Below are positions 1 to 9,562 of a stretch of DNA of 64,000 nt, in pieces. The stretch's first letter is position 1, and every line of letters starts with the position of its first letter. Under the pieces are notes generated by a model that saw only the letters and a program-made list of their open reading frames with translations, was not told the origin of the DNA and did not search any database. The position numbers were made by a program, and so were the translations under genes. Where the stretch lies: assembly GCF_000739615.1 (NCBI RefSeq), contig NZ_BATP01000020.1, forward strand, positions 1 to 64,000, given 5' to 3'. Source of the stretch: Haloferula sp. BvORR071 (GTDB taxonomy: Bacteria; Verrucomicrobiota; Verrucomicrobiia; Verrucomicrobiales; Akkermansiaceae).

Positions 1-3000
1 CGAAGAGCTTGGTGCCGGGAGCGACGAGGCCACGCGGAATCTTCACCGTGACCTGATCGATACCCGCCCCGTAGAAGTTGTTCACCTCCTGGATGAGGAC
101 CGGATTCTCTGAGGGCACACCGGGCTGCGCCGTGGTCCAAGCGCCGAGGCTGCTGCCATACTGCACCGCGGGATTGAAGGAAGCTGAGTCATCGGTGCGG
201 CGGAAGACGAAGTTCAGGTAGCTGGCGTCTACAGTGATTACCGGAGCAAGGGCGCTGGAATCCGAATCGGAAGGATCGCCGCCGATGACGAACTCAACAC
301 CATTGGGAATTCCATCGTGATCGGAGTCTGCGTTGGCACCCGCACCGGAGATTCCATTCGCACTCTCCCAAGCATTGTAGGCATTGCCGAGTGAGTAGGA
401 GAGCTGCAGCGCATTGCCCACGACCTGCACCGACCATGAACCGGTGCCCGGGAAGGCGGTGTGATCGATGACGATCTCGCCCGCATCCAAGCCGGAGATA
501 CCGCCACTGGTGGAAACCAGCGTGAAGGTCTTGGGCGTCTCGCTAAAGTTCGCCAGCGACTCCGGGGTGATCACGATTGTGAGCGGAGACGCAGTCGTCG
601 CTCCAATGGTGAGCGTGCCCGTCTGGATCTTGTCGTAGCCGCTACCGGCGGTGCCATTCCAGTCGGAGATCTGCCATGCGATCCGCGAACCCGCATCAAG
701 CGAAAGACTATCGCCAAATGTCAGCGTGCCCACGCCATTGCCCGGAGCGAGTGTGCCGCTGACCGCGGAGGCGGTGGCCACCGTGCCGCTGCCGCCAAGG
801 GTGCCCCCGGCATCCACTAACACCGGTGAGCTTGGCAAAGTGGTATTCAGGAGCAGCTTGCCACTGCGAACCGTGGTGAAGCCGCTGTAGCTCTTGGCGC
901 CGGTAAAGGTGACTTCCTGGGCGTCGCTGCCGGTGGGGAGGCCGATGAAGACCTGGCCGCCGCCGCTGATCGCATTGCCCACCGTGAGGGCGTCCGTGCG
1001 GGTGAAGCTCAGAGTGCCCTCATTCACCACCGTAACACCACCGAGGCTACCGGCAGGGCCTGCGCCGCCTTGATTGATATCGGTATTGCCGGGGACGCCG
1101 CCGATCCGCACCGGCACACCGGTCGGGATGGTGAGAGTGCCACTCATGGTACTTTCCCCGGTGAGGATGAAGCCCATGAGGTTGTTCGTCATCGCCGCCG
1201 CCGGGTCTTCGATCGTGAGATTGCCGCTGCCCGAGATGATGCCTTGCAGCTTCATCGAGCGGTTCGTGCCGACCGAGCGGTTGATGATCTTGTTGTCCGC
1301 GCCGTTGAGCACGATGTCATTGGTCCAAGTCCAGTTGCCCTCGATCTGCGAGAGCTTTCCGCTCGTCGTCGTGTCGCCCAGGACCACATCGCCGCTACCC
1401 ATGGCGGTCGCGCCGTTGCGGATGGTTTGGAACTCGGAGCCATTGGTGATTACCAGATTGCCGGAGAATCCCGCCCAAGAGCTGCCTTCACTGAAGCCGA
1501 TGCCCGTGCCCGGATAACTGAAGACCGTGCCACCGCCATCGATCCGGATCTCGCCCTCGCCGCTCACAGTGCGCAGGTGCGGGCTGGTCTTGTAGTCCAG
1601 CAGGTCACTGCGATGGATCTTCAGGACCGCACCGGCACTGACCGCTACCGGCCCGCTGCCGATCTGACCGGAGGTCGCGCCATCGCCGAAGGTCAGGGAT
1701 CCTTCTTCAACAAAAGTACTACCGGTGTAGGAGGTCGCCGCGGTCACAGTGGCGGTGCCCGTTCCCTGTTTGGTAAAGTCGCCGGTGCCACCAAGACTAC
1801 CGCTGCCGCCGAGGGTGTAGGCCAAGGTGGAATTCGCCACCGTCACCGCGCCGGGAGTCAAGGTGCCGGTCAGGCTGACACTGCCGGTGCTCGCGCCATT
1901 CACGAATTCCACCAGATCTCCCTGCAAGTAGCTCGCGGGGCTGCCGCCGAGATTCCAATTCGTCGCACCGCCCGCTTCCCAGACACCGGTTCCACCGGTC
2001 CACTGCAGGGTGCCGCCCTTGTATTCCAACTCGACCTGCGTATCGGTCGTATTGTTCACCAGCGCGAAGCGCGAACCCGGGGCCAGCGAGAGATTCGCGA
2101 AGCCGGTGAAGCTGCCGCTGTAGTCAATGATTGGAATCCTGTCGCCGAAGTTCAGTCCACCGGTCGAAATCGCCGTGATCGTGTGGGGACCGCTCACCAG
2201 CAGACCGTCCGCCTGATTCACCACCAGTAGATCATAAACCGAGCCAGCGCGGAATTCCGAGGCACTGCCGCCGACAAGGGTTAGGGTCTTCACGAAGCCG
2301 GCACCGGCTTGGGCGGCGGTGCCCGCCGCGATCTTTGCGCCGGAGTTCACCGTCACCGCGCTGGAGGCGAGATCGCCGCCAAGTTTGAGAGTGCCGCCTT
2401 CCACCGTGGTCGCACCGCTGAGCGTGCTGATACCACTCAAGATCACCGTCCCCGCGCCGCGCTTCGCCAGCGTGCCGCTGCCGGAGATGACATTCGCCAC
2501 GCTGACTGCGGCTCCCGTCCCGTAGTTGAAGACGAGCGCGCCGTCGTTGGCCACCGCATCCGCACCGATCGTGCCGATGGTGCCGCCATTGCCAATCTGC
2601 AGTGTGCCGGCAGCATTCACGGTGGTGGTGCCGGTGCGGGTGTTGTTCGCGCCGAGAATCAAGGTGCCGCCGGCGATCGTGAGATTGACGTTCGCGGAAT
2701 TCGAGCCGCCGCTCTGCGTTTGCTTGCCAACCACGCCGGCCAAGGTCAGCGAGCCGATGCCATCCTTGGTGATGCTGAGTTGGCGAATGTCGGTGTTGTT
2801 CGTGCCAGTGTGGGCGAGAACCAGACCATTGAAGACCGTATCGCTCGCTTGATTGACGCTCAGCGTGACGGTGCTGGCGCCGGAGCCGGAGTCGCGGCGC
2901 AGGGCACCATAGCCGCTCAGCGAGCTCAGATTGATCGTCTTGCCACCCCATGAGCCGCTATCAAGAATCACATCCTTGGCATCGGTCGCTCCCGCTCCGG

Positions 3001-3553
3001 TATCGAGGCTGAAGGAAGTGCCTGCCGCTTGGGTGATCCCGGTGCGGCCGAGATAGAAGAAGCTGCCGCCAACCGCAGCGGGCGTGGTCGCCGCATTGCC
3101 GCCGCGCAGGGCCAGGGTGCCGTTGAAATTGAGAGCATTCGCGGTATTGAAGGCGGCCACCCCGAGATTGGAGGTGCCATTGGCCACCGTCAGGCGACCA
3201 CTGCCACTGAGGCTGGAAAAGTTCAGGCTGTTGTTCGCCGCGCTGGTGGTGAGGGTGAGATTGTTCGCGCCCAGATTGATGGCTCCGGCGGTGAGGGTGT
3301 TGGCCCCGCCAATGCTTACGGCACCACTCGCGGCGCTCACATTGAGGCCGCCCCAGGTGAGGTTCGCGCCAAGGGTATTGGCCAAGGCGCTGGCCGCATT
3401 CCAGGTGGCAGTGTCCGCCGCCAGGGGTGGACTGCCATCGCTCCACGCGGCAGGCAGGTTCAGATTGTCCAAGGTGGTGCTGCGGAGGTCCTGTGCTTGG
3501 CCGGCACCGGTCGCAATCACAGCGAAGAGGAAGGCGTAGGATCGGGTATCCAT
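1..3553 (-). CDS. Autotransporter-associated beta-strand repeat exoprotein, 3' end outside window
   Basis: I translated this frame from the minus strand. It is open from an ATG at 3553 to the left edge, about 1184 codons. The product begins MDTRSYAFLFAVIATGAGQA, a signal peptide of about 20 residues. The body is low-complexity Gly/Thr/Ser/Val sequence with recurrent units such as GTLAKRGAGTVILSG followed by ATTVEGGTLKLGG, the signature of passenger-associated transport (PATR) repeats that form a beta-helix. Near the cut end is a DSDHDGIPNGVEF calcium-binding-type segment and a short beta domain common at the C-terminus of verrucomicrobial exoproteins, so probably only a few codons are missing. 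The likely role is a secreted or surface-attached structural or adhesive protein. No catalytic motif is seen. The opposite-strand open frames across this region are codon-bias shadows. The call is firm for family and uncertain for function. Confidence 0.85.
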   Translation of the reverse strand, partial: MDTRSYAFLFAVIATGAGQAQDLRSTTLDNLNLPAAWSDGSPPLAADTATWNAASALANTLGANLTWGGLNVSAASGAVSIGGANTLTAGAINLGANNLTLTTSAANNSLNFSSLSGSGRLTVANGTSNLGVAAFNTANALNFNGTLALRGGNAATTPAAVGGSFFYLGRTGITQAAGTSFSLDTGAGATDAKDVILDSGSWGGKTINLSSLSGYGALRRDSGSGASTVTLSVNQASDTVFNGLVLAHTGTNNTDIRQLSITKDGIGSLTLAGVVGKQTQSGGSNSANVNLTIAGGTLILGANNTRTGTTTVNAAGTLQIGNGGTIGTIGADAVANDGALVFNYGTGAAVSVANVISGSGTLAKRGAGTVILSGISTLSGATTVEGGTLKLGGDLASSAVTVNSGAKIAAGTAAQAGAGFVKTLTLVGGSASEFRAGSVYDLLVVNQADGLLVSGPHTITAISTGGLNFGDRIPIIDYSGSFTGFANLSLAPGSRFALVNNTTDTQVELEYKGGTLQWTGGTGVWEAGGATNWNLGGSPASYLQGDLVEFVNGASTGSVSLTGTLTPGAVTVANSTLAYTLGGSGSLGGTGDFTKQGTGTATVTAATSYTGSTFVEEGSLTFGDGATSGQIGSGPVAVSAGAVLKIHRSDLLDYKTSPHLRTVSGEGEIRIDGGGTVFSYPGTGIGFSEGSSWAGFSGNLVITNGSEFQTIRNGATAMGSGDVVLGDTTTSGKLSQIEGNWTWTNDIVLNGADNKIINRSVGTNRSMKLQGIISGSGNLTIEDPAAAMTNNLMGFILTGESTMSGTLTIPTGVPVRIGGVPGNTDINQGGAGPAGSLGGVTVVNEGTLSFTRTDALTVGNAISGGGQVFIGLPTGSDAQEVTFTGAKSYSGFTTVRSGKLLLNTTLPSSPVLVDAGGTLGGSGTVATASAVSGTLAPGNGVGTLTFGDSLSLDAGSRIAWQISDWNGTAGSGYDKIQTGTLTIGATTASPLTIVITPESLANFSETPKTFTLVSTSGGISGLDAGEIVIDHTAFPGTGSWSVQVVGNALQLSYSLGNAYNAWESANGISGAGANADSDHDGIPNGVEFVIGGDPSDSDSSALAPVITVDASYLNFVFRRTDDSASFNPAVQYGSSLGAWTTAQPGVPSENPVLIQEVNNFYGAGIDQVTVKIPRGLVAPGTKLF

Positions 3554-3715
3554 GGAGGTATTTTTTCGAGGTTCGACGGGAACACGATCCGACGACGCGC
3601 GGCCCACGGCAACCAACCCCAAGCGGTCGGTCGGGCAGACCGGTTTGGAAAGCGCGCGGCATACCCATGCCTACTACTACCGGCCCCGTACTTGCTCGAC
3701 ATGCCTCGCCACGAG

Positions 3716-3878
3716 CGGCTCTTCGCCGGGTGCGCGGGAGCTCAGCCCCGCAGAAGCTACCGGTGCGGCACGACAGTATCTCGAGATGAAAACGTGGCTC
3801 TGCTGCGGACCTTTGCAGCAGACGGCAGTCAGGGACCATTCTGCGGGGCGGAGCCTCCGCGCTCCCGGCGAAGAGCCG
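3716..3878. repeat. REP-like compound inverted repeat
   Basis: This lies in the 333-base gap between the exoprotein start (3553) and the sialidase stop (3887). Two 40-base arms, 3716-3755 and 3839-3878, are imperfect inverted copies sharing cores such as CGGCTCTTCGCCGGG and GCCCCGCAGAA. Between them is a separate hairpin, CTGCTGC (3800-3806) paired with GCAGCAG (3815-3821). The nested palindromic design resembles bacterial REP/BIME elements or a transcript-end structure. No second copy was noticed in the window. The rest of the gap shows no coding frame that I can support. Confidence 0.55.
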
Positions 3879-3886
3879 CAGGTGAC

Positions 3887-6800
3887 TCAAGGCAGCACTC
3901 TTACGCGGAAGAAGCGCTGGGTTCCCGCCTCGACCTCCAAGGAAGTCTCCGAGCCAGCAGCCCTTACCGGTCCAGCATAGTCCACCCAATTCAACAAATC
4001 CTCACTCCGCTCTACCACGTAGCTCCGACCCGGCACACTCTTCCAAGACAGCTTCCCCCCATCCAAGGAAGACGCACCAAACCTGGAAGCGCCCGACTGC
4101 GGATTCGTGCCCGCCGCATACTCCGCGCCATTCGACATCCCGTCGCCATCCGAGTCCCCTGCAGCATCATTCAGCGCCAGATTCAAGCCATTCAAGAGCT
4201 CCCACGCGTCCGGCATGCCATCTCCGTCGGCGTCCACCGCAGGATTCAGCAGCCAATCCTCCTCCACCCGTGCGAAGGTCAACTTGGTGTAGTCATCCTT
4301 CTCAAACAGAACTCCTACCGAGCGATCTGGCAGAATGCAGATCGAGGAATACGCCGCCGAGCCCGCATACAATTGCCGCGATACCGGCCACGAGGCCCCG
4401 CCGTCCGCAGAGACCCGCAGCGTGAAATTCACCCGTGAGGAACTGCTCGCGGGGTTGCCAAAGATCACCAGCTCGCGCGGATCGCCGCGATGCGTGCTGG
4501 CCCACTGGATTACGCTGCCTTGGCACACCGGATCCGGCACGGATGACAAGCGGAACAAGCTTTCCCACGTTCCATCGCGCATCGGCACCGCGCCACCCGG
4601 TGCATAGCGGATCCAGGCCCGCTGTCCGTTCGAGCCACTGGGCGTGCGCATGGAGAAGAGCAAACGGCCGTCATCGAGTTCGCAGACCGTGTTCTCATTC
4701 GTCTGCGGCGATGAGGTTGGAACGCCCGCCCCGAAGTCCCAGGTCGCCCCGTGATCGCTGCTGAAGACGGAGCAGACCCGCACCGTTCCACTGGCATCCC
4801 GATACTGGGACGGAAAAACCAAGGTGCCATTGCGCAGAGCGAGACCGTGCCCCGGCCCTTGGAAGATCAGGTGCCAATTCGGATCGTCCTTCACCGCCGC
4901 AGTCACATTGATCGGCGTGCTCCAAGTCTGGCCATTGTCCTCGCTCTTGGTCAGCACGTATTGGCCCGTTTCGCCCGGCAAGGTGCCTGCGCCCGAGCCA
5001 TTGTAGGCGTGATTGCCGAAGGACCACAGCGCAGCCACCCACAGCGTGCCCGTTTGAGGATCGCGCAGAATGCAGGGATCGCCGACGCCATTGCCAGAGG
5101 AGCCAGTCACCGAGGCATCGAAATCCAGGATCACCCGTGTCGCGCTCCAAGTCGCACCACCATCGGTCGAGCGCGCATAGCCTACGTCGACGTTCGCAGG
5201 GAGGTCCCCTGAGTTATCGTAGCGATGATCATAGACTGCGTGCAGTACACCGTCCGCATCACTGACGATCCCGGGGATTCGGAAGGTGTTGATGCCTGCA
5301 TCGCCGCTCTTTACCACATCCGAGAAGGCAGGGACCAGGCCCAGGGTCAGGACTCCCGGCGGATTGGCGTTCACTGGTGCCACCGTGCCGCTATGAACTC
5401 CCGAAAAGACCAGCGAGCCCCAACTCGCATCGAGAGTGCTGCCAAGTGCCGCGTATCGCCGCGGCACGACCGCCAGAGCCAAGCGATTCTCGCCATCCAC
5501 CAAGGGCAGCGTGAACGTGAAGTCCAGCGTATCGCTGGCGGGAGCATTGATCGTCGCCAAGGTCGCACCGCTGTCTCGTGAGACCAGCGACACCGACTCG
5601 ATCAGCGCCCGCGTCCCGGCTGCCAGCGTCGCCTGCACGCCTTGCAGGGAAGTCCCCGGCCCATCGTTTGCGATTACGCATTCCAACAAGTCATGCCGGC
5701 CAAAGCGCGCGATCTCCCGCGGTGTCTGCACGACCGTGCTTGAAAAGGGTGGCGCACCAATCGAACCCCAACGCGCATCCCAGCGCTGCTTCAACTCCGC
5801 AACCTCTCCTGCCCCCAACGCGCTGCTGTAGACCGCGACCTCGGCGATATCCGCCGCGAGCCGGGAGAAGGGCGAGCCGCCATTCGAGCCGAGGATCAAG
5901 CCGCCGAGCGGTGCGGTGCCGGCATCGGTTACGGTGGCCACTGCCACTCCGTCGATCCAATGCGTCACCGCGGTATTGCCGCTACCGTCCGGCGCAAAAG
6001 TGAAAACGTGCTGCTGCCAGGCTCCGGCCTGCCGCGGCGCGGTCGTGCTCTCCGCGCCATTCCAAGTGCCCGCCTGTGCGGTTATGCCCGCTTGCCAGTT
6101 GCCATCACGCACCTCCGCCCGGGTCCTGCCACTCGAAGTCGTGCCGTCGAAGAGGAAGCCGTTGTTAGAATCGGTCACGCGGCAGAGCAGCGCAATACTC
6201 CGCGCTCCGGTGATCGTGCCGAACTCGGTCGTGGCATTCGACCACAGGTCGTTGCTACCATCAAAGCGCATCGCCTTGCGCGGCTCGCCTGTGCCGGAAC
6301 TCACTGCCCGCTGGAAGGTCTGACCGGCCACCTTGCGCGTCAGGTCCCGCAAGGCAGAGCCATTGTGCAGGTCCGCCCAACGCGTCACCGCATTTGCCGT
6401 GTCGAAGCCCATGCCATTGTCGGCGACGAACCATGCGTGCAGGTTCGCCCACGCCGGGAGCGGCTGTATCGGAAGAGAAGCCGTCGCCAGTGCCTCGGCA
6501 GCCATGCGTTCGCCGAGCAGGATCTGGCTCTCCGCATCGTAGTGCAGGCTCAGGCCATCCTGGTTGTGGATCACCAAGCCGGTGGACTCCGCATAGCCGA
6601 TATCCGCGCGGGCATTCGCCAAGGCAAGCTGCCCGGCACGAGTCGTATCGCGAGCGCTACCCGTTCCCGCGATCTCACCGAAGACACCCTTCATCCCTGC
6701 TGCCGCCGGCAAGTCCGCCTGCAAGTTGGTGATGAGCTCGCTGAAGCGCGTGCCTGCCTCGCTCGCCTCCGTCGCGGTGTTGCTCTCGCCTTGCACGTAG

Positions 6801-8674
6801 AGCAATCCGGCAATGCGATGCGAGAGGTAGCCCGCGGGTAGATGCGCCACCGCGGCATTCACCGTGTTCACCACCTGATCGTACATGTGGTGATCCGCCG
6901 CGCTCTTTTGCCAGAAGCTATTGCCACCACCTCCGCGGGAGGCCTTCACCACCGCGAAGTTCCGGTAGCCGGCATTCCACAACATCCGCGCGAAGCCAAT
7001 CTCTGGCCCCCAATGGTCGTCATTCCCCGCGTAGACACCGCCCGTCTGAGCGCCCATCACAGTCCAACCGCCGGAGGCCCCGAGCGCGGCATCGCCGGCT
7101 GCCGTACCGTCGCTACGATTGTCCCAGTAGAACGGCACCCCGCCCGCTTGTTCCGCGGGATGACTGCCGATCGCACCGTTCCGCATCCCCAAGTCGGTGG
7201 TCCCAAGCGTACCCAGCGAGTTCGACTGGCCGGTCAGCACGAAGATCTTCAGCACTTGGTTCTCGGCTACAGGTGCTTCTTCCTTCCACGACAAGCGCAC
7301 ATCCTCGAAGCCGATGTAGCGGGCATTGTTCTTCGCCAGCAGGCGGATCTCCAGGGGCTGGCCAAGCCGAGCGGCAAAGTCATCCGAGCGGAATTCGGCA
7401 GTGAATTCCTTGAGTAGCTTGCCGAGTTGATTGCCCGTACCGGTGGCATACATCGGCAGGGATTCCGTCATGGGCACCGATGCCAGCAGAGCGCCATTCG
7501 CGCGAATCTCCGCCGCGTAGTCGCCCGCGGCTGCGGCCGAGGAAGCCTTGAACATTGACACCTGGAGCTGGTAGCGGCGTCCCGCTTGGAGCGTCGCCGC
7601 AAGACTTTGCGTGATCCCAGTATCCGCTGGCCCCGCAATGATATAGCTGGATCCCGGCGTGCCAGTGCCGGTATCCGCTGCGCTCTCCGCAACGATCGAG
7701 TAGTCGGTCAGGCGCTTGGGAATCGCTGCGGCGTTCGGTGTGCCGGTTAGAGTCCATGATTCCGGCCCGCAGGCAGCCGTGCCACTATTGAGGAAAGCAC
7801 CTTCAAAGTTGCCATTCGGCACCGGCACGCTCGTCCAGCGCGAAACCAGCGCCATGGAATCCGCAACATGGCTCGCGACATGCGCTTCACCCGCGCTGTT
7901 GGGATGCACATTGTCGTAGGTCATCGCCGCCGGGTCCCAGCCGCCCGCGAGCGGAGTCCAGTCGCTACCATCCCATGCCGGATTGGCCATCGGCACGATG
8001 CTCACGGTCGAGTTCGCATTCGTTTTCGCCGCAGCGATGGCAGGGAGCTGCGTGGCATTGTAGGCATCCACCGCCGTATTCAGCGCCACGCGGTTCGCAT
8101 GCGTCGGGCCGACGTGGAGCAGTTCGCAGAGGTGGATCCGCACTGCCGGATTGTCCGCTTGCAGAAGATCGACCAGCGAGGAGACGTTCGCAGCCAGAGT
8201 GGCCGGAGTCTGTCCGGGATCATTCAGATCATTGATCCCGATCATCGTCACCACGGTGTCCGGCGTGTAACTCGCCAACCATGTCACCAGATCGCCGCTA
8301 CCACGCTTGCCAGAGGAAGGACCCTCCGCGGCCCCCAGGATCTGCGAAGCCCGCCAGCCCCAGTGCCCCTCATGATCGCGGTCGAAGGCCCGCCCGCGCC
8401 ATGTCGGGTAGAAAGCATTTGTCACGTCGTCCGCCGCGGTCGAGTTCGTGTAGTTGGTTGTGAGCGAGCCGACGAAATCGAAGTCCACGCCGGAATCGAC
8501 CAAACGCTTGAAGAACTCCCAGCGCCAGGAGCGATTGCCGTTCTGCGCGAAGGTGTTCCCATTCACCGCATACCCGGAGCCCTGGGTGATTGAGTCACCG
8601 ATCAAAGTGATCTTGCCCGGATCGGCGAAGGCCGTGACTGCGGAGAACAAAAACAACAAAAGGAAGCGCAACAT
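3887..8674 (-). CDS. Giant secreted sialidase with SGNH esterase and sialate O-acetylesterase domains
   Basis: The product has 1595 residues with a signal peptide at 1-17. Domain order: an SGNH/GDSL hydrolase at about 20-280 (GDSIT 26-30, GIND 146-149, DNVHPN 254-259); a carbohydrate-binding-like beta domain at about 284-465; a sialate O-acetylesterase-type (SASA) hydrolase at about 474-730 (GQSN 482-485, QGESN 628-632); a LamG/concanavalin-like domain at about 745-955; a beta-sandwich at about 985-1070; and a sialidase propeller at about 1115-1470. The propeller has the FRIP motif (1131-1134) and four Asp boxes at about 1169, 1244, 1305 and 1422. DADGDGMPD (1480-1488) and a C-terminal beta domain end the protein. 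The expected role is extracellular de-acetylation and release of sialic acid from host or environmental glycans. It follows the PEP-CTERM gene by 24 bases and may be cotranscribed. The substrate is inferred; other exo-glycosidase activity of the propeller is possible. Confidence 0.88.
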   Translation of the reverse strand: MLRFLLLFLFSAVTAFADPGKITLIGDSITQGSGYAVNGNTFAQNGNRSWRWEFFKRLVDSGVDFDFVGSLTTNYTNSTAADDVTNAFYPTWRGRAFDRDHEGHWGWRASQILGAAEGPSSGKRGSGDLVTWLASYTPDTVVTMIGINDLNDPGQTPATLAANVSSLVDLLQADNPAVRIHLCELLHVGPTHANRVALNTAVDAYNATQLPAIAAAKTNANSTVSIVPMANPAWDGSDWTPLAGGWDPAAMTYDNVHPNSAGEAHVASHVADSMALVSRWTSVPVPNGNFEGAFLNSGTAACGPESWTLTGTPNAAAIPKRLTDYSIVAESAADTGTGTPGSSYIIAGPADTGITQSLAATLQAGRRYQLQVSMFKASSAAAAGDYAAEIRANGALLASVPMTESLPMYATGTGNQLGKLLKEFTAEFRSDDFAARLGQPLEIRLLAKNNARYIGFEDVRLSWKEEAPVAENQVLKIFVLTGQSNSLGTLGTTDLGMRNGAIGSHPAEQAGGVPFYWDNRSDGTAAGDAALGASGGWTVMGAQTGGVYAGNDDHWGPEIGFARMLWNAGYRNFAVVKASRGGGGNSFWQKSAADHHMYDQVVNTVNAAVAHLPAGYLSHRIAGLLYVQGESNTATEASEAGTRFSELITNLQADLPAAAGMKGVFGEIAGTGSARDTTRAGQLALANARADIGYAESTGLVIHNQDGLSLHYDAESQILLGERMAAEALATASLPIQPLPAWANLHAWFVADNGMGFDTANAVTRWADLHNGSALRDLTRKVAGQTFQRAVSSGTGEPRKAMRFDGSNDLWSNATTEFGTITGARSIALLCRVTDSNNGFLFDGTTSSGRTRAEVRDGNWQAGITAQAGTWNGAESTTAPRQAGAWQQHVFTFAPDGSGNTAVTHWIDGVAVATVTDAGTAPLGGLILGSNGGSPFSRLAADIAEVAVYSSALGAGEVAELKQRWDARWGSIGAPPFSSTVVQTPREIARFGRHDLLECVIANDGPGTSLQGVQATLAAGTRALIESVSLVSRDSGATLATINAPASDTLDFTFTLPLVDGENRLALAVVPRRYAALGSTLDASWGSLVFSGVHSGTVAPVNANPPGVLTLGLVPAFSDVVKSGDAGINTFRIPGIVSDADGVLHAVYDHRYDNSGDLPANVDVGYARSTDGGATWSATRVILDFDASVTGSSGNGVGDPCILRDPQTGTLWVAALWSFGNHAYNGSGAGTLPGETGQYVLTKSEDNGQTWSTPINVTAAVKDDPNWHLIFQGPGHGLALRNGTLVFPSQYRDASGTVRVCSVFSSDHGATWDFGAGVPTSSPQTNENTVCELDDGRLLFSMRTPSGSNGQRAWIRYAPGGAVPMRDGTWESLFRLSSVPDPVCQGSVIQWASTHRGDPRELVIFGNPASSSSRVNFTLRVSADGGASWPVSRQLYAGSAAYSSICILPDRSVGVLFEKDDYTKLTFARVEEDWLLNPAVDADGDGMPDAWELLNGLNLALNDAAGDSDGDGMSNGAEYAAGTNPQSGASRFGASSLDGGKLSWKSVPGRSYVVERSEDLLNWVDYAGPVRAAGSETSLEVEAGTQRFFRVRVLP

Positions 8675-8698
8675 GGCACGATAGGGTGAAGGAGACCC

Positions 8699-9451
8699 TC
8701 AGCGACGGCGGCGCAGCAGAGCGACCGCGCCTAACAGGCCAAGCATGGAGAGCGCAGGCTCCGGCACGGGCGCATAGGCCCCGGTGCTATCGAGACGGAT
8801 CGAATCGATGGAGTAGTTGCCCGCGAGGCTGCTGCTGTAGTCGCCGATGAAGATCGAGCCACTCGCATTCATATTCGGATTGCCCGGCGCGATCGGTGTC
8901 GAGAGGCTGGCATTCAGCAGGGTCCCGTTGACCCAGTAGTAGTAACTGTTCGCCACGGCATCGTGGGCAATCCGGATGGTGTAGTAGTCGCCATTGCCGA
9001 AAGCAGTGCCGCTCATGAAGTCCAGATCGGTGGCGCCCGCCTCGATGCTCACGCGGTCGTCCTTCAGATAGATCGCGCTGGAGAGATTCTCGCCCGCCGG
9101 ATCCGTCGCGATGCCGAACCAGCCGTTCGTGCCCTGCGTGCCGCCGGTCTTCGCCACCGTGATCTCCATGGTCCAATCCGCCGTGGTCGCATTCGCCACC
9201 GAGCGGAAGATCGCGCCGGTGAAGTCGCCGCGGTAGAGCTGGTCTGCCGCGGTGTTCGCTGCATAGCCGCCGCTCACCGTCGGAATGCCTGTATCCCACC
9301 AGTCATCGGTGGCATTCGCATCGAGATCCTGGTTGTTCGGCGCGCTATCCAGCTCATAGCGATACTGGAATAACGCGGAGTCAAGTTGCAGGGTGGCCGC
9401 GGCGTGGACCGGTAGCGCCAGGCAAACAAGAAGAAGGGCAAGCGGCTTCAT
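8699..9451 (-). CDS. PEP-CTERM sorting-domain protein, LamG-like
   Basis: About 250 residues from the ATG at 9451, which starts MKPLALLLVCLALPVHAAA, a clean signal peptide. The open frame extends 11 codons upstream, but that adds a charged stretch before the signal and is unlikely. The middle is a beta-rich, concanavalin/LamG-like region (for example the WTMEITVAKTGG segment) suited to carbohydrate binding or surface display. The C-terminus is a PEP-CTERM signal: VPEPALSMLG, a hydrophobic helix, then RRRR. In known systems this tail is recognised by an exosortase and the protein is attached to exopolysaccharide or the cell surface. No exosortase gene lies in the window. It is followed by the sialidase gene, suggesting a shared glycan-related role. 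The exact function is unknown. Confidence 0.82.
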   Translation of the reverse strand: MKPLALLLVCLALPVHAAATLQLDSALFQYRYELDSAPNNQDLDANATDDWWDTGIPTVSGGYAANTAADQLYRGDFTGAIFRSVANATTADWTMEITVAKTGGTQGTNGWFGIATDPAGENLSSAIYLKDDRVSIEAGATDLDFMSGTAFGNGDYYTIRIAHDAVANSYYYWVNGTLLNASLSTPIAPGNPNMNASGSIFIGDYSSSLAGNYSIDSIRLDSTGAYAPVPEPALSMLGLLGAVALLRRRR

Positions 9452-9562
9452 CGGCCCCATCCATGCACCTCGCGCCGGCGGCATGCGACCCGCCGCATCC
9501 GGTCGGATGACAAGACCGGTTTTCCTTGTTCCGCGATTTCCCGGATCAGGTGATCATTGTGC
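9452..9562. promoter_or_regulatory. Divergent intergenic region with inverted repeat
   Basis: 111 bases separate the divergent PEP-CTERM/sialidase pair and the sialate O-acetylesterase gene. A perfect inverted repeat, CCGGTC (9499-9504) and GACCGG (9514-9519), sits near the middle and could be an operator coordinating both directions. No convincing -35/-10 pair was identified. Treat as a candidate site only. Confidence 0.25.

Noticed and set aside
1070-2953. Plus-strand open frames of 386 and 214 codons across the left end
   Set aside because: They lie opposite the exoprotein frame, have Arg/His/Asp-rich compositions without domains, and are explained by codon bias of the minus-strand gene.
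2961-4438. Open frames of 342 (minus) and 469 (plus) codons bridging two genes
   Set aside because: Translations are Arg/Ser/Trp-rich and lack motifs; they straddle the exoprotein start, the inverted repeat and the sialidase end.
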